NCBI GenBank assembly: GCA_002083525.1
Contig: LWDM01000066.1
Coordinates: 1 to 32,007, forward strand
Reading direction: 5' to 3'
DNA: 32,007 nt
DNA from: Proteobacteria bacterium SG_bin9
Lineage (GTDB): Bacteria > Pseudomonadota > Alphaproteobacteria > Rhizobiales > Xanthobacteraceae
Shown: positions 30,273-32,007 of the stretch, one piece after another
Position numbering within the stretch: position 1 is the stretch's first letter
Layout: every line of letters starts with the position of its first letter
Position numbers and translations under genes: made by a program
Notes under the pieces: model-generated
The model's input: the letters and a program-made list of their open reading frames with translations, nothing else
Told to the model about the DNA's origin: nothing
Databases searched by the model: none

Positions 30273-30497
30273 TCAGCGCGCGCCTTTCCACGGATCCGGC
30301 TTTTCGTTCGACGCCGGGATGCGCTTCAGCGCATCCTGATAGGCCTTCTCGTCGGCCTGCTTCTTCCGTGCGTTGATTTCGGCCCTCTGGGCGTCTTCCG
30401 GGGTGGCCTGGGCGCCACCACCGCGCCGCTGCGCGTCTGCCGTTGTCATCGTCGCGACCATCACAGCGGCGAGCGTTGCCGCGAAAATCAAACGCAT
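30273..30497 (-). CDS. Small exported hypothetical protein
   Basis: 74 residues from ATG 30497, with a very strong GGAGGAAC ribosome-binding site. A signal peptide (MRLIFAATLAAVMVATMTTADA|Q) is followed by a Gly-rich spacer (QRRGGGAQ) and a charged helix (EDAQRAEINARKKQADEKAY) ending in a Pro-rich KPDPWKGAR. No cysteine. The pattern is common in small periplasmic proteins of Bradyrhizobiaceae; function unknown. Confidence 0.75.
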   Translation of the reverse strand: MRLIFAATLAAVMVATMTTADAQRRGGGAQATPEDAQRAEINARKKQADEKAYQDALKRIPASNEKPDPWKGAR

Positions 30498-30622
30498 GTC
30501 GTTCCTCCAAACATCACTCGGGCTGCGGGCTTTTGCCTCTTCAACCGGACGGCCCGCCGCGGACGTTGCGCTGCCATCCTTCGACCATAGCGGAAGCAGG
30601 GCGGCGGCCCTAGTTACAAGTG

Positions 30623-30871
30623 CTACTTGCACGTATCGATCGGATACTGGTTTCCGACCGAGACGCCGAGAAAGTACTTCTGGCCTTGCTTGCAGCGGGC
30701 GATGCAGGCGCCGATCTCTTTCTTGCACGCCGGCTTGAAATGGGTGTTCGGGCCAGAGGCCCAGGAGTCGCACTCCTTGCCTTGCTCCGTGCAGCTTCGG
30801 GCGTGCGCAGCCTGACCTGCGGCCAGCGCCAGTCCCGCCACCAAAATCACCAGACCAACTCTTTTTTTCAT
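30623..30871 (-). CDS. Small exported cysteine-rich protein
   Basis: 82 residues from ATG 30871; GGAGGA seven bases upstream decides this start over an in-frame codon at 30889. Signal peptide about residues 1-24 (KKRVGLVILVAGLALAAGQA, cut near AHA|R). The mature peptide of about 58 residues has six Cys (SCTEQ, KECDSW, ACKKEI, GACIARC with two, DTCK), enough for three disulfides. It might be a small secreted or periplasmic peptide. No family known to me. Confidence 0.76.
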   Translation of the reverse strand: MKKRVGLVILVAGLALAAGQAAHARSCTEQGKECDSWASGPNTHFKPACKKEIGACIARCKQGQKYFLGVSVGNQYPIDTCK

Positions 30872-31211
30872 CAATTCCTCCCCGCCCAATGCAGGTAGGG
30901 GAACCGGCCTGCGTCAAACTGTCAATCACGCCGCGCGAGTCGCGTTCGCCGTTCACCCCGGAAATGAATCCGATCAAAGAAAAGTTGCTAACCGACAGGG
31001 TTACCGACAGCCCCGGAACCCAAAATAGGCCAATCCCCAATTCGACTTAAGCCATTAACGTCGGAAACAGGCCACGACCGGGGATAAGGTAGAGAACATA
31101 TTGCGAACAGAGAACAAATGAGGTACAGTCACTTTCATCTGAGCAAGCCCGCCAAGGCCCAGAATTCGATTTTCCCCCTCGGCGAATCCCGGTCATAAGG
31201 AGCGCGACCCC
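30872..31211 (+). promoter_or_regulatory. recA upstream region with LexA (SOS) box and promoter
   Basis: GAAC-ATATTGC-GAAC (31094-31108) fits the alphaproteobacterial LexA box GAAC-N7-GAAC (reverse complement of GTTC-N7-GTTC). A third GAAC lies at 31112-31115. A candidate promoter is TTGCGA (31101-31106), 17 bp, TACAGT (31124-31129), so LexA would cover the -35 box. ACCGACAG is repeated directly at 30991-30998 and 31003-31010, purpose unknown. No gene is seen in this 340-bp gap. Confidence 0.75.

Positions 31212-32007
<796 letters not shown>

Overview
The window is high-G+C, densely packed alphaproteobacterial chromosome. RecA, the class I fumarase, the many small Sec-dependent envelope proteins, the SOS box of the GAAC-N7-GAAC type upstream of recA, and the REP-like palindromes all point to Hyphomicrobiales, most likely Bradyrhizobiaceae/Nitrobacteraceae (Bradyrhizobium, Rhodopseudomonas, Afipia or a relative). 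The species cannot be fixed from sequence reading alone. There is no rRNA, tRNA, CRISPR array, transposase or phage gene. Gene orientation is mixed and transcription units are short. Many of them are built as a regulator divergent from its probable target.

Layout. 1-4.6 kb: D-2-hydroxyacid dehydrogenase with a secreted partner, a membrane protein, the class I [4Fe-4S] fumarase, and two tandem paralogous four-cysteine secreted proteins. 4.6-6.2 kb: a visibly A+T-richer island with two unrecognised envelope genes. 6.2-7.6 kb: a DUF3616 protein and a small hypothetical. 7.7-9.7 kb: TetR regulator divergent from a carotenoid-oxygenase-family gene that ends in a strong terminator. 9.76-10.22 kb: a gene broken by a one-base frameshift. 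10.3-12.4 kb: a two-gene membrane operon (YciB-like plus unknown) divergent from a second TetR, separated by two exactly inverted 19-bp operators. 12.4-14.9 kb: a small basic protein, a DUF429 protein, a secreted protein, a SET-domain methyltransferase with a lysine-rich tail, and two REP-like palindromes.

14.9-19.7 kb: a small membrane operon divergent from two tandem XRE regulators with a probable MLTR/MmyB-type ligand domain, a putative lipoprotein divergent from a DUF2975/XRE pair, and a thioesterase-like gene. The 19-bp palindrome upstream of the tandem XRE genes recurs (15 of 19 positions) upstream of the thioesterase gene, which suggests a small acyl-related regulon. 19.7-22.5 kb: LysR divergent from pirin, then WrbA and a monooxygenase-like protein, a quinone/redox stress group. 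22.6-26.9 kb: a DsbA/FrnE-like oxidoreductase, a methyltransferase divergent from a MerR regulator with a 19-bp-spacer promoter, and an MFS transporter divergent from an AraC regulator. 26.9-29.1 kb: a JmjC-like cupin oxygenase overlapping a GNAT/BioF2-like acyltransferase. 29.4-31 kb: small conserved proteins including a PilZ domain. 31.2 kb to the end: recA, cut by the window edge.

The most unusual material is regulatory: paired and overlapping palindromes that can be tied to particular regulators. Next come the SET methyltransferase and the JmjC/GNAT pair, whose substrates are unknown. No complete new multi-gene defence or secretion system was found.
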